64,000 nucleotides of DNA from Puniceicoccaceae bacterium (GTDB lineage: Bacteria > Verrucomicrobiota > Verrucomicrobiia > Opitutales > Coraliomargaritaceae), in NCBI GenBank assembly GCA_018402305.1, contig JAGYJE010000001.1, positions 267,703-331,702 on the forward strand, given 5' to 3'. How positions within the stretch are numbered: position 1 is the stretch's first letter; every line of letters starts with the position of its first letter. Of the stretch, positions 53,351 through 63,318 are shown piece after piece. The translations under genes and the position numbers were made by a program. The notes below the pieces were generated by a model that was given only the letters and a program-made list of their open reading frames with translations, did not search any database and was not told the origin of the DNA.

Positions 53351-54505
53351 TTAAAATTTGAGGGCCTGAGCTTGAGCTCGGGTTTCGGCGTCGATCTCAA
53401 GGAGTTGTTCCAGGCTGGGTGACGGGTCGTTGTGAGTCGTGCTAAGACAATGCCGGATCACTTCCGGGATTTCAAGGTAGGCGAGTTCTTTTGCGAGAAA
53501 GCGGGCCACGGCAACTTCATTGGCCGCATTAAAGACGGCCGGTGCGCTCCCCCCGGCACGCAGCGCATCGTAGGCGAGTTGCAGGCAGGGGTAGCGGGCG
53601 TAATCCGGCGCTTTGAAATCGAGCGAAAAAGGATTGGTGAAATCAACCGTCGCCTCCACCGGGGTGGCCCGCTCGGGATAAAGAAGGCTGTGCTGGATGG
53701 CGAAGGTCATGGAGGGCGGGCTCAATTGGGCGAGGATAGAACCGTCGATGAATTGCACGAAGGAGTGGACGATGCTTTGTGGGTGAATGACCACCTCAAG
53801 CCGCTCCGGTTCCAGGTTGAAGAGCCAGTGGGCCTCAATCAGCTCAAGCCCTTTGTTCGCCATGGTGGCGGAGTCGACGGTGATTTTTGGACCCATCGAC
53901 CAGTTCGGGTGTTGGGTTGCCATCTCCGGTGTGACCGTAGCGAGCTGGTCGACCGGGCTGTCCCGAAACTGCCCGCCGGAGGCGGTCAGGATGAGCTTGT
54001 CAACCTGTCCGTGCGGGTGCCCTTCGAGGCATTGAAAGATGGCGTTGTGCTCGCTGTCGGTGGGCAGGAGGCGGACGCCTTTGCGCTGGGCGGCCTTCAC
54101 GACATGGGCACCGCCGAGCACGAGTAGCTCCTTGTTAGCCAGTGCGATATCTTTGCCCGCTTCGATTGCGGCGAGGGCGGGGCGGAGCCCGGCCACACCG
54201 ACCACGGCGATCAATACGATGTCGGCCTCCGGGAGTGCGGCCAGCGCTTCAAGGGCCTGTGTTCCGCTGCTTAGCTGCGTGGTGCCTGGGAAGCCAGACC
54301 CTTGGCGGGCCCGACGATAGCTCGCGTCATCGTTGAGCACGGCATGGGGTACGGCAAATTCGTGGCAGATGGCTGCCAGTTCACGGTCGTTACTCTGGGC
54401 CGCTACACCGACTAGCTGTAGGCGCTCAGAGTGCGCGCGGAGGACGCGCAGCGTGCTGCTGCCGATTGAGCCGGTGGCTCCGAGGAGGACGACTTTCTTT
54501 TTCAA
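53351..54505 (-). CDS. dxr: 1-Deoxy-D-xylulose 5-phosphate reductoisomerase
   Basis: Dxr converts DXP to 2-C-methylerythritol 4-phosphate, the committed step of the non-mevalonate isoprenoid pathway. The 384-aa protein has the NADPH-binding VVLLGATGSIGSSTLRVLRA and the catalytic blocks DIALANKELLVLGG, LLPTDSEHNAIFQCLEG, TASGGQFR and MGPKITVDSATMANKGLE, with MFNL-like WLFNLEPERLEVVIHPQSIV. The start codon is TTG, overlapping the cdsA stop (TTGA), a coupled arrangement. The downstream rseP gene follows after about 115 bp. DXP is shared with pdxJ in the same window. Confidence 0.96.
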   Translation of the reverse strand: MKKKVVLLGATGSIGSSTLRVLRAHSERLQLVGVAAQSNDRELAAICHEFAVPHAVLNDDASYRRARQGSGFPGTTQLSSGTQALEALAALPEADIVLIAVVGVAGLRPALAAIEAGKDIALANKELLVLGGAHVVKAAQRKGVRLLPTDSEHNAIFQCLEGHPHGQVDKLILTASGGQFRDSPVDQLATVTPEMATQHPNWSMGPKITVDSATMANKGLELIEAHWLFNLEPERLEVVIHPQSIVHSFVQFIDGSILAQLSPPSMTFAIQHSLLYPERATPVEATVDFTNPFSLDFKAPDYARYPCLQLAYDALRAGGSAPAVFNAANEVAVARFLAKELAYLEIPEVIRHCLSTTHNDPSPSLEQLLEIDAETRAQAQALKF

Positions 54506-55332
54506 AACAAAGTGTATTTAAAAAGCAGATACCCGAGCGGTGCGGTCAGAATGAGGCTGTCGGTCAGGTCGAAGACACCACCGATTCCCGGGATCAGTTT
54601 ACCGGAGTCCTTTACATCGGCCTGTCGCTTGAAGGCGGACTCAACCAAATCGGAGGCGATCGAGGCGATGGCGATGGGTATGGCGATGAGTGCAGAGAGC
54701 CACCAGCTCAACCCGGCCGGAGCCAGGCTGTGGAAGACGCCGGTAAGGATGATGGCGATCAGCATGGAAAAAATGATGCCGCCGACGGCCCCTTCATAGG
54801 TTTTCTTTGGACTGACCACCGAAAGTGGGGTCTTCCCGATTTGCATGCCCACGAGAAGCCCGCCCACATCGGCGCACTTTGCGACAGCCACGATCCAGAC
54901 CGCGAGAAACAGCCCGGTAACGGCACTCTCACCCTGAAACTCGGCCATCTTCACGGTCTTGATCAAAAAGTGCAGAAGGTAGGGGACGTAGAGTAGCCCG
55001 AAAAGCGTCGGCATGAAGCTACGCAGGCGACCTGCCTGAAGATCGAATCGGATGATGGTCAGGGTGAGGAGAACGAAACAGAGAACAAAGAGGTCGTTGC
55101 CCGCGTCGACCCCGCCAAAATAGTAGGCGCCGACAGTGATGAGAAGACCAGCCGTCAGGCCAAGCTTTTTCATCGGCTTGAGCCCCATCTTTTCGAACAA
55201 CTGGTAGAGTTCCAACTGTGTGAAAAAAGCGAGCAGTGCGATAAATAAAACGCCCCCGTGCACACCAAAAATCCATAGCGAGACGGCGAGAAAAATCCAA
55301 AGGAGGGCGAAGCTGAAAATGCGTTGTTGCAT
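54502..55332 (-). CDS. cdsA: Phosphatidate cytidylyltransferase
   Basis: CdsA makes CDP-diacylglycerol, the precursor of phosphatidylserine and phosphatidylglycerol. The 276-aa membrane protein has about seven helices. The C-terminal family signature is seen in SVVSPKKTYEGAVGGIIFSM and in IASDLVESAFKRQADVKDSG, followed by KLIPGIGGVFDLTDSLILTA. I start at the ATG at 55332 (MQQRIFSFA); the ORF track begins earlier, overlapping uppS. Its stop overlaps the dxr start. It works upstream of psd, also in this window. Confidence 0.95.
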   Translation of the reverse strand: MQQRIFSFALLWIFLAVSLWIFGVHGGVLFIALLAFFTQLELYQLFEKMGLKPMKKLGLTAGLLITVGAYYFGGVDAGNDLFVLCFVLLTLTIIRFDLQAGRLRSFMPTLFGLLYVPYLLHFLIKTVKMAEFQGESAVTGLFLAVWIVAVAKCADVGGLLVGMQIGKTPLSVVSPKKTYEGAVGGIIFSMLIAIILTGVFHSLAPAGLSWWLSALIAIPIAIASIASDLVESAFKRQADVKDSGKLIPGIGGVFDLTDSLILTAPLGYLLFKYTLF

Positions 55333-55375
55333 CGTAATGAGTCGAAGGGGTGAATGAATAGTATCTGGAAGTTGT

Positions 55376-56101
55376 TTAGTGGACAAGTTGCTCGGCGGTT
55401 TTTCCGTAGCGCCGCTCGCGGGCCGCATATGCGGCGAGGGCGTTTTTAAACTCGGCCTCGTCGAAGTCGGGCCAGAGCACGGGGCTGAGATAAATCTCCG
55501 CGTAGGCCGATTGCAGGAGAAGGAAATTGCTCAATCGTGACTCACCGGATGTGCGAATGACGAGGTCGGGGTCCGGCATATCGCGCGTGTAGAGGTGCTG
55601 GCGGAGGGTGGCATAGTCCAGCTCGTCGGGGTTCAGCTCTCCGGCCTGAGCAGCTTGGGCGATGGCCTTGGCGGCATCCACGATCTCCGTGCGGGCTCCG
55701 TAGTTGAGCGCCAGCCCCAGGGTGTAATTTGAGAAGTGCCGGGTGGCTGCCTCGGCTTCGCGGAGGCGCGTCTGGATTTTTTCGGGGAGCTCGCGGTAGC
55801 GGCCGATCACGCGCAGGCGGATCTCGCCCTTGATCAACTCTGGAAGCTGGTCACGCAAAAAGCGGTCCAGAAGGTCCATCAGGGCATCGACCTCCGACTG
55901 CGGGCGGTTCCAGTTTTCCACACTGAAGGCATAAAGCGTGAGGTGGGTGACACCGTTCGCCTGGGCTGCTTTGAGGCAGCGCTTGACCGCATCCGCGCCA
56001 CGGCGGTGCCCCTCAATGCGGGGCAAGCCATGTTGTTTGGCCCAACGCCCATTGCCATCCATGATGATGGCGACATGTTGCGGAAGCTTATCTGGGGTCA
56101 T
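55376..56101 (-). CDS. uppS: Isoprenyl transferase (undecaprenyl diphosphate synthase)
   Basis: UppS makes the C55 lipid carrier for peptidoglycan and O-antigen assembly. The 241-aa protein has the cis-prenyltransferase blocks HVAIIMDGNGRWAKQHGLPR, GHRRGADAVKRCL, LTLYAFSVENWNRPQSEVD, NYGARTEIVDAA and DLVIRTSGESRLSNFLLLQS, with the basic and Asp residues for diphosphate binding. The start is the ATG at 56101; a GTG one codon earlier is used by the ORF track. It opens the uppS-cdsA-dxr-rseP cluster. In many bacteria the same four genes are adjacent. Confidence 0.96.
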   Translation of the reverse strand: MTPDKLPQHVAIIMDGNGRWAKQHGLPRIEGHRRGADAVKRCLKAAQANGVTHLTLYAFSVENWNRPQSEVDALMDLLDRFLRDQLPELIKGEIRLRVIGRYRELPEKIQTRLREAEAATRHFSNYTLGLALNYGARTEIVDAAKAIAQAAQAGELNPDELDYATLRQHLYTRDMPDPDLVIRTSGESRLSNFLLLQSAYAEIYLSPVLWPDFDEAEFKNALAAYAARERRYGKTAEQLVH

Positions 56102-56242
56102 CACTATCGTTTAATCCAAGGTCTACTTTTCCAGGTTGGGCAAGCTGGTTTCAAACCTGCAGCCGCAAAAGGGTGTTTTAAAAGGATGTACCGCCAAGGG
56201 CGCAAGGGTAGAGCGCAGCGGATTTTTCAACGGGCTCCCGCA

Positions 56243-56968
56243 TCAAATTTGAAAATCACTCCCGCCGGTCACTTCATGCAGGCCGCACTCCCGTTTGAGC
56301 CCGCCGAATCGAGTCGCTTCCTCGCTCATGCCCTCGCCGAGCTTTTTCGTGCTGTGCCAGTCGCCAACCGAGACGTAGCCCTGCTCCCAGAGCGGGTGGT
56401 AGGGGAGTCCGTTCTCGGTGAGATACTCGTAAATGTCACGATCGTTCCAATCGATGATCGGGTAAATCTTGGTTACCTTGTTTTGGGCCTCCACGACAGC
56501 CCGCTCTTGTCGGCTGCTGGACTGGGTGCGGCGCAGCCCGGATAGCCAGGCTGTGGCGCCGAGTTCCATTACGGCCCGGTTCATCGGCTCAACTTTGTTG
56601 ATCCGATTGTAGCGCTCCAGCCCCTCCAATCCCTGCTCCCAGAGCTTCCCGTAGAGGGCCTCCTGCTGCGCCGCCGTTTGTTTGGGGACGTAGGTCTTCA
56701 GGTTGAGGCCGAGACGCTCCGAGAGCTCCGCCGCGAAGGTGTAGGTCGAAGGAAAGAGGTAGCCGGTATCGACGAAGATGACCGGTATGTCTGGGATTTG
56801 CCTGGTGACAAGGTGGAGCATGACCGCGCTTTGCACTCCGAAACTCGTCGTCAAAACAAGCGCCTCACCAAAGGTTTGGTAGGCCCACGCAACTCGCTCC
56901 GTCGCAGAGGCGATCTCCAAATCAAGCTCGTGCGGAGCCCCTCGTTGAGTTGTTTCAGTCGGTGTCAT
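56243..56968 (-). CDS. cysH: Phosphoadenylyl-sulfate reductase
   Basis: CysH reduces PAPS to sulfite with electrons from thioredoxin; trxA lies in the window. The 241-aa protein has the PP-loop-like [51 protein letters not shown] and the C-terminal catalytic ECGLH. It lacks the two Cys pairs that ligate the Fe-S cluster of APS reductases, so PAPS is the likely substrate. The start is the ATG at 56968 (MTPTETTQ); the ORF track uses an upstream TTG. It is divergent from metG, sharing a ~130-bp promoter region, and lies upstream of uppS on the same strand. Confidence 0.94.
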   Translation of the reverse strand: MTPTETTQRGAPHELDLEIASATERVAWAYQTFGEALVLTTSFGVQSAVMLHLVTRQIPDIPVIFVDTGYLFPSTYTFAAELSERLGLNLKTYVPKQTAAQQEALYGKLWEQGLEGLERYNRINKVEPMNRAVMELGATAWLSGLRRTQSSSRQERAVVEAQNKVTKIYPIIDWNDRDIYEYLTENGLPYHPLWEQGYVSVGDWHSTKKLGEGMSEEATRFGGLKRECGLHEVTGGSDFQI

Positions 56969-57094
56969 GGGTGGTATCTTTGGTTGTTGAGTCAAAAAGT
57001 CAAGATTGGGCTCGATAATTCAGTGGCACAGGGTGCCTTTTCCCAAATCCCTTGCTTGCGCCGTCTCTTGAAATGACACAAGGTCCCGCTCCCT

Positions 57095-58632
<1,538 letters not shown>

Positions 58633-58636
<4 letters not shown>

Positions 58637-59031
58637 AGAACAACGCGAAGCGTTTAACGATTGATCAAAAACGGCTGCGACTGTGTCGGGGTCTCGCGCC
58701 CGTTTTCGCGCTGCTGGTCCTCGGTGCGTTCACCGGGTGCAAGAGCAAGCCGCCGGCGGATAGCCGGCCAAGCTGGGTGCAGGAAGCCGAGGCGCGTCTG
58801 CAACGGCCGCCGTCCTGGCAGGTCAGTGGTTCCGGGGTCGATTCGGGGAGTGGCACCGAGGCGCGGTCGAGTTTTTTCGGCAGCGCTCAGGGCGCCACAG
58901 CCACCAACCGCTCTGCGGGCAGCTCAGAACGTTCCCGCGAACCGGCGTCCAGCACGGCGCGATCGACCACCGCCGAACCGCCGGGCGTGCAGTGGAGCGA
59001 GACCAAGATTACGGTCTCGGTGGAGGACTAG
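58633..59031 (+). CDS. Small putative lipoprotein downstream of metG (132 aa)
   Basis: The protein starts at a GTG that overlaps the metG stop, so it is translated with metG. A basic N-region is followed by a hydrophobic stretch (LAPVFALLVLGAFTGC) ending in a lipobox-like FTGC, which predicts lipid attachment at Cys-36. The n-region of ~20 residues is long, so an internal start is possible. The mature part is Ser/Gly/Arg-rich and probably disordered, ending VQWSETKITVSVED. I do not recognise it. An outer- or inner-membrane lipoprotein location is inferred; the function is unknown. Confidence 0.75.
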
Positions 59032-59087
59032 TTTTCTCAGAAGATGGCATTTGGTGTTGTGCTCGAAGTGGCAACTTGTGACCCAAG

Positions 59088-59118
59088 ATGCGTCTTAAGT
59101 TGGGACGAAATGACGCAT
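59088..59118. promoter_or_regulatory. 7-bp inverted repeat upstream of the hsp20 remnant
   Basis: ATGCGTC (59088-59094) and GACGCAT (59112-59118) form a perfect dyad with a 17-bp spacer, centred about 80 bp upstream of the candidate -24 element. The position fits an upstream activator site for a sigma-54 activator, but the function is unproven. Confidence 0.35.
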
Positions 59119-59181
59119 TTCTGCGTTGTGGTGAAATCCTTAAACCATTGGTAGTCAATTAAAAATGCATTCAACCGCGGC

Positions 59182-59197
59182 TGGCATGCGGGGTGCA
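59182..59197 (+). promoter_or_regulatory. Candidate sigma-54 (-24/-12) promoter of the hsp20 remnant
   Basis: TGGCATGCGGGGTGCA has the invariant GG and GC dinucleotides with the correct 10-bp separation and resembles TGGCACG-N4-TTGCA with two mismatches. It lies ~47 bp upstream of the remnant start codon. AAAGGAAAG before the ATG is a good ribosome binding site. Confidence 0.45.
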
Positions 59198-59243
59198 TGA
59201 GAGTGTGTGCTTAACAACTCAAACAGAAAGGAAAGCACATACT

Positions 59244-59439
59244 ATGAAACTCATACGTTACGCATACCCACAAACGCAGGCGACCAACGCCTTCAATCGT
59301 CTCTTGCTTGGAGCGCTCCCTATCGGTGCCCGACGGCGTCGATCTGGATAAGATCTCGGCCACGATGAAAGATGGCATTCTCCTTCTCAGTCTGCCCAAG
59401 GCGGATGCGGTCAAAGCGAGAAAAATCAAAGTCAGCTGA
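59244..59439 (+). pseudogene. Hsp20/alpha-crystallin small heat-shock protein, internally deleted
   Basis: The first 36 codons from the ATG at 59244 (MKLIRYAYPQTQATNAFNRL) end at TAA 59349-59351. They resemble the N-terminus of small heat-shock proteins of this group. In the +1 frame relative to that start, ERSLSVPDGVDLDKISATMK and then DGILLLSLPKADAVKARKIK run to the TGA at 59437-59439. This is the typical end of the alpha-crystallin domain plus tail. The ~80-100 central residues are missing and the join is out of frame. Both ends are intact, with a good ribosome binding site and a strong terminator following. I read it as a recent deletion derivative of a heat-shock gene. It is not in the ORF track because the pieces are short. 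Confidence 0.8.
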
Positions 59440-59465
59440 CCCGCAGGGTCCCGGTATCTCAATCG

Positions 59466-59495
59466 AGCGGTAGCCCAGCGGCTACCGCTTTTTTT
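59466..59495 (+). terminator. Intrinsic terminator after the hsp20 remnant
   Basis: AGCGGTAGCC and GGCTACCGCT form a perfect 10-bp stem around CAGC, followed by seven T. It lies 26 bp after the remnant's stop codon. Confidence 0.93.
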
Positions 59496-59503
59496 GTGTC
59501 GCC

Positions 59504-59619
59504 GGGCACCCCTCCACCGCGCTGCGCGCGGTCCCCCTCCCCTCGAAGAGGTGAGAAATTTCGAGAAAAAAGCTCCTTCCCCCGTGGGGAAGGTCACCTG
59601 CTTGCCAGGTGGGAAGGGG
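59504..59619. repeat. Structured intergenic repeat, copy 1
   Basis: About 116 bp, similar to copy 2 at 59688. It contains hairpins ACCGCGC-TGC-GCGCGGT, CTTCCCC-CGT-GGGGAAG and CACCTG-CTTGC-CAGGTG. It has no coding potential I would defend, although the ORF track lists frames through it. Confidence 0.85.
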
Positions 59620-59687
59620 CTTGTGTCTGGCGGCGAACCGGACCGATTCATAAATCGAAGGACTTTTCGGGAGGATACCGAAGGCCC

Positions 59688-59802
59688 GGGCACCCCTCCA
59701 CCACGCTGCGCGTGGTCCCCCTCCCCTCAAAGAGGTGAGGAATTTCGAGAGAAACTCCTTCCCCCGTGGGGAAGGTGGTCGGCTCGCCCGACCGGAAGGG
59801 GG
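59688..59802. repeat. Structured intergenic repeat, copy 2
   Basis: About 115 bp in the same orientation as copy 1. The first hairpin is ACCACGC-TGC-GCGTGGT, a compensatory pair change. The second hairpin is identical to copy 1. The third has a different stem (GGTCGG-CTCGC-CCGACC) in the same place. Between the copies lies 68 bp of unique sequence. Confidence 0.85.
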
Positions 59803-59844
59803 CCGGTGTTTCGGAACACGCCGACCCCGTTCGACCTCATCAGA

Positions 59845-60876
59845 TCAAAGCAAGGGCGTCGTATCCGAGTCGAGATACCATTTTATAGTGCTTCGCAGGG
59901 CGGCATCAAACGTATGCCGGGGCGCCCAGCCGAGATCATTGCGGATTTTGGAGGCGTCAATCGCGTAGCGGAAGTCATGCCCTGGGCGATCATCGACGAA
60001 CTCGATTTGCTCGGCATAGGAGCCACCCTGCGAACGGGGTTTGAGCGTGTCGAGGATCCCGCAAATACGTTTGGCCAGTTCAAGATTGGTCCACTCATTC
60101 GCTGCTCCGATGTTGTAGCGCTCACCCGGGCGGCCACGGGAGAGGGCGAGGAGGAGGGCGGCCACGCAATCATCGACATAAAGCCAGTCGCGGGTGTTGA
60201 GCCCATCCCCGTAGATCGGTATGGCGCGGCCGGACAGGGCGTTTAGAATGACCTTGGGGATCAATTTTTCCGCATGTTGAAAGGGGCCGAAGTTATTCGA
60301 GGCGTGGGCCGTGATAACCGGGAGCCCGTAGGTGGCATGCCAGGCTTGGGCGAGATGGTCCGCCGCCGCTTTACTGGCGGAGTAGGGCGAGTTCGGAGCG
60401 TAGGGGCTCGATTCGCTAAAGCTTCCGCCGTCGGCGAGAGAGCCGTAAACTTCGTCGGTGGACACTTGCAGGACGCGAAAGGCCGCCCGGGCCGGGCCGT
60501 CCAATGATGCGTAGTGGGCGCGGGCCGCCTCCAGCAAATTGAAGGAGCCGATGATATTCGTCTGGACGGAGGTGCCCGGACCGGCGATGGATCGGTCAAC
60601 ATGGCTCTCGGCGGCGAGATGGATCACGGCGTCTGGCTGAAACTCCGCGAACTGCGTCTGGACGGCCGCAGCATCCCGCAGGTCCACTTTCGCGAGGCGG
60701 TAGCGAGGGTCGTTTGCCAGCGTCGCCTGCTCGCGGGCATTGGCCGCATAGGTCAGGCTGTCGACGTTCAGAATCGCTATCAGGCCCTTGTCCGCCAGCA
60801 CGGCGGGATTGCTGAGCAGCGCGCGGATACAGTGATTCCCGATAAATCCAGCCCCACCTGTAATGAGAATTTTCAT
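59845..60876 (-). CDS. rfbB: dTDP-glucose 4,6-dehydratase-like NAD-dependent sugar dehydratase
   Basis: RfbB converts dTDP-glucose to the 4-keto-6-deoxy sugar used for rhamnose and other deoxysugars. The 343-aa extended SDR has the NAD-binding MKILITGGAGFIGNHCIRAL and DAVIHLAAESHVDRSI. The catalytic VSTDEVYGSL and the YSASKAAADHL (YxxxK) pair are present, as are ASNNFGPFQHAEKLIPKVIL and RDWLYVDDCVAAL. The substrate is inferred from overall similarity; a UDP-glucose or CDP-sugar dehydratase is less likely. I start at the ATG at 60876 (MKILITGG). The companion rfbA/C/D genes are absent here. It follows an L,D-transpeptidase gene by 8 bp. Confidence 0.9.
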   Translation of the reverse strand: MKILITGGAGFIGNHCIRALLSNPAVLADKGLIAILNVDSLTYAANAREQATLANDPRYRLAKVDLRDAAAVQTQFAEFQPDAVIHLAAESHVDRSIAGPGTSVQTNIIGSFNLLEAARAHYASLDGPARAAFRVLQVSTDEVYGSLADGGSFSESSPYAPNSPYSASKAAADHLAQAWHATYGLPVITAHASNNFGPFQHAEKLIPKVILNALSGRAIPIYGDGLNTRDWLYVDDCVAALLLALSRGRPGERYNIGAANEWTNLELAKRICGILDTLKPRSQGGSYAEQIEFVDDRPGHDFRYAIDASKIRNDLGWAPRHTFDAALRSTIKWYLDSDTTPLL

Positions 60877-60884
60877 AGCCTGGT

Positions 60885-61367
60885 CTACCCGATCCAAACC
60901 AAATCTCCGGTCCGAACCCGATCAAAGAGGTGGATGACATCCGCGTTGGCCAGCTCGACACAACCACCGCTGAAAGGCTGGCCAATCCGGTCTTCGTGAT
61001 TCGTGCCATGGATGTAAATGTAGCGGTCGTAGGAATCGCAGCCGGGGCCGCTGTTGACACCCGGCTGCAGACCCCGCAGCCGTAGGATTCGGCTGGTGAT
61101 TAAATTGGCGGTCGCCGCTTCCGCAGGGACCTCGCTAAATAATTGGCCCGTCGAGACGCGCCCCCGGAAGACGGTGCCAGGCGGTGCATCCGCTCCGATT
61201 TTGTCGGCAATGCAGTGCAGCCCGGTCGGGGTGCCGAAGGAATCAGCCTGGCAGGAAGACGGATTCTTGGAGGTCGACACGGCAAAACGCTCGACGATGG
61301 TTTCGCCCTCGATCCGGGCCATCGCCTGCTCCGCAATCGAGACGAGCAGGCAGCAATCCGTGGGCAT
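60885..61367 (-). CDS. L,D-transpeptidase (YkuD domain)
   Basis: YkuD enzymes make 3-3 peptidoglycan cross-links or attach proteins to peptidoglycan using a catalytic Cys. The 160-aa protein shows the family core: YDRYIYIHGTNHEDRIGQP and the catalytic SGGCVELANADVI, with the Cys in SGGCVEL. N-terminal strands of the YkuD barrel precede it. I start at the ATG at 61367 (MPTDCCLLVSI), which gives no clear signal peptide, so export is uncertain; the ORF-track start at 61430 overlaps the asd promoter. It is transcribed divergently from asd and upstream of rfbB. Confidence 0.9.
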   Translation of the reverse strand: MPTDCCLLVSIAEQAMARIEGETIVERFAVSTSKNPSSCQADSFGTPTGLHCIADKIGADAPPGTVFRGRVSTGQLFSEVPAEAATANLITSRILRLRGLQPGVNSGPGCDSYDRYIYIHGTNHEDRIGQPFSGGCVELANADVIHLFDRVRTGDLVWIG

Positions 61368-61423
61368 GATTGACAATGCCGTGCAGCTCTGCTGTATACC
61401 CGACCTTTCTTTTAAAAAATCAT

Positions 61424-62443
<1,020 letters not shown>

Positions 62444-62851
62444 GTGCCAGACCTTTCTGAAATCCATTCCTTGATCGACTTCGGCATGCTGATCGTGCTG
62501 TGGCTCGTCCAACTGGTCATCTACCCGAGCTTTCTGCGGATCGACGCAGATCGGCTGCTGTCCTGGCACCAGACCTACACTTTTCGCGTCTCCTTTGTCA
62601 TCATGCCGCTCATGCTCGCGCAGTTGGCGCTGGCCGTGTTGGCCGCCACGGCTGAGTCGGCGGGCTGGCTGGATGGACTGGTCCTCGTGCTCGTTCTTCT
62701 CTGCTGGGGCTTGACCTTCTTTGTCTCCGTCCCCCTCCACCGGAAGATCGATACCGGTGATCTCAGTCTGCCGACCCGCTTGGCCCTGATTCGCACCAAC
62801 TGGCCCCGGACAGCGCTTTGGACGGCGATTTTTTGTCTGGGTCTGGTCTAG
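62444..62851 (+). CDS. Unrecognised four-helix membrane protein downstream of asd (135 aa)
   Basis: The gene starts with GTG directly after the asd stop, so it is very likely in the same transcript. The protein has four hydrophobic segments (LIDFGMLIVLWLVQLVIYPS, VIMPLMLAQLALAVLAA, VLVLVLLCWGLTFFVSVPLH and WTAIFCLGLV). It also has a conserved-looking loop IYPSFLRIDADRLLSWHQTY and IRTNWPRTALW near the end. I recall similar small membrane proteins with these motifs in other bacteria, but no named function. Topology suggests an inner-membrane protein. Confidence 0.8.
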   Translation: MPDLSEIHSLIDFGMLIVLWLVQLVIYPSFLRIDADRLLSWHQTYTFRVSFVIMPLMLAQLALAVLAATAESAGWLDGLVLVLVLLCWGLTFFVSVPLHRKIDTGDLSLPTRLALIRTNWPRTALWTAIFCLGLV

Positions 62852-62854
62852 CGT

Positions 62855-63082
62855 TTAGCTGAACACTTTACCATCCCAACCCCAGTTCTTGGGCTCGATG
62901 TCCATGAAATTAATAAAGATCCGATCAGCGCGGATGTCGGCGATCAGGCCGAGGCGCTGGCAGATTTCCTTACTCAGGCGCTCGGTGGCGTCGCCGGGCA
63001 GGCGAAGGGCTCGCAGTTCGACAAATGCCGCCGCCGCATCGTTGCCCGCCATGGTCATTTTGGCGTTTGTCCGAGAAGTCAT
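62855..63082 (-). pseudogene. MIF-like tautomerase, 5'-truncated
   Basis: From the ATG at 63082 the frame reads MTSRTNAKMTMAG, NDAAAAFVELRALRLPGDAT and RADRIFINFMDIEPKNWGWD. This matches the C-terminal two thirds of MIF-family tautomerases, ending KNWGWDGKVF. The catalytic Pro-1 and about the first 35-40 residues of the family are not encoded; upstream the frame continues into unrelated sequence. The break lies close to the DUF4160 remnant on the other strand. If translated at all, the product could not have MIF tautomerase activity. Confidence 0.8.
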
Positions 63083-63151
63083 GACGGCGCGTTGGGAAAG
63101 AAAATAATCCAAATATCTGCTGTTTTGGACAGCAGTGGGTCTGAAGGAAAA

Positions 63152-63238
63152 ATGCCCACGATAGAAAACATCGGCCCCTACAAGTTCTTTTTTTACTCGG
63201 CAGAGAGAAATGAACCACCGCATGTTCATGTTCAGTGA
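63152..63238 (+). pseudogene. DUF4160 protein, truncated to 28 codons
   Basis: After GAAGGAAAA, an ATG opens MPTIENIGPYKFFFYSAERN then EPPHVHVQ and a stop. This is the conserved beginning of DUF4160 proteins, which continue with EAKFWL and helices to ~80 residues. Everything after HVHVQ is missing. DUF4160 genes often accompany DUF2442 in toxin-antitoxin-like pairs; no DUF2442 gene is present here. Too short for the ORF track. Confidence 0.75.
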
Positions 63239-63318
63239 CATGACCCTATTTGAGCGCCCTTACCCCATTTGAGCGCCCTGGATTGACTCCAGCGAGAAAC
63301 CCGTTAAAGCTGTAGATA

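Noticed and set aside
59494-60246. 250-aa ORF on the plus strand through the intergenic repeats
   Set aside because: It runs through the structured repeats and antisense to rfbB. The Pro/Arg-rich translation reflects repeat composition.
63152-63318. Complete DUF4160/DUF2442 toxin-antitoxin-like pair
   Set aside because: Only the first 28 codons of DUF4160 are present and the following sequence does not encode its remaining conserved part, nor DUF2442.
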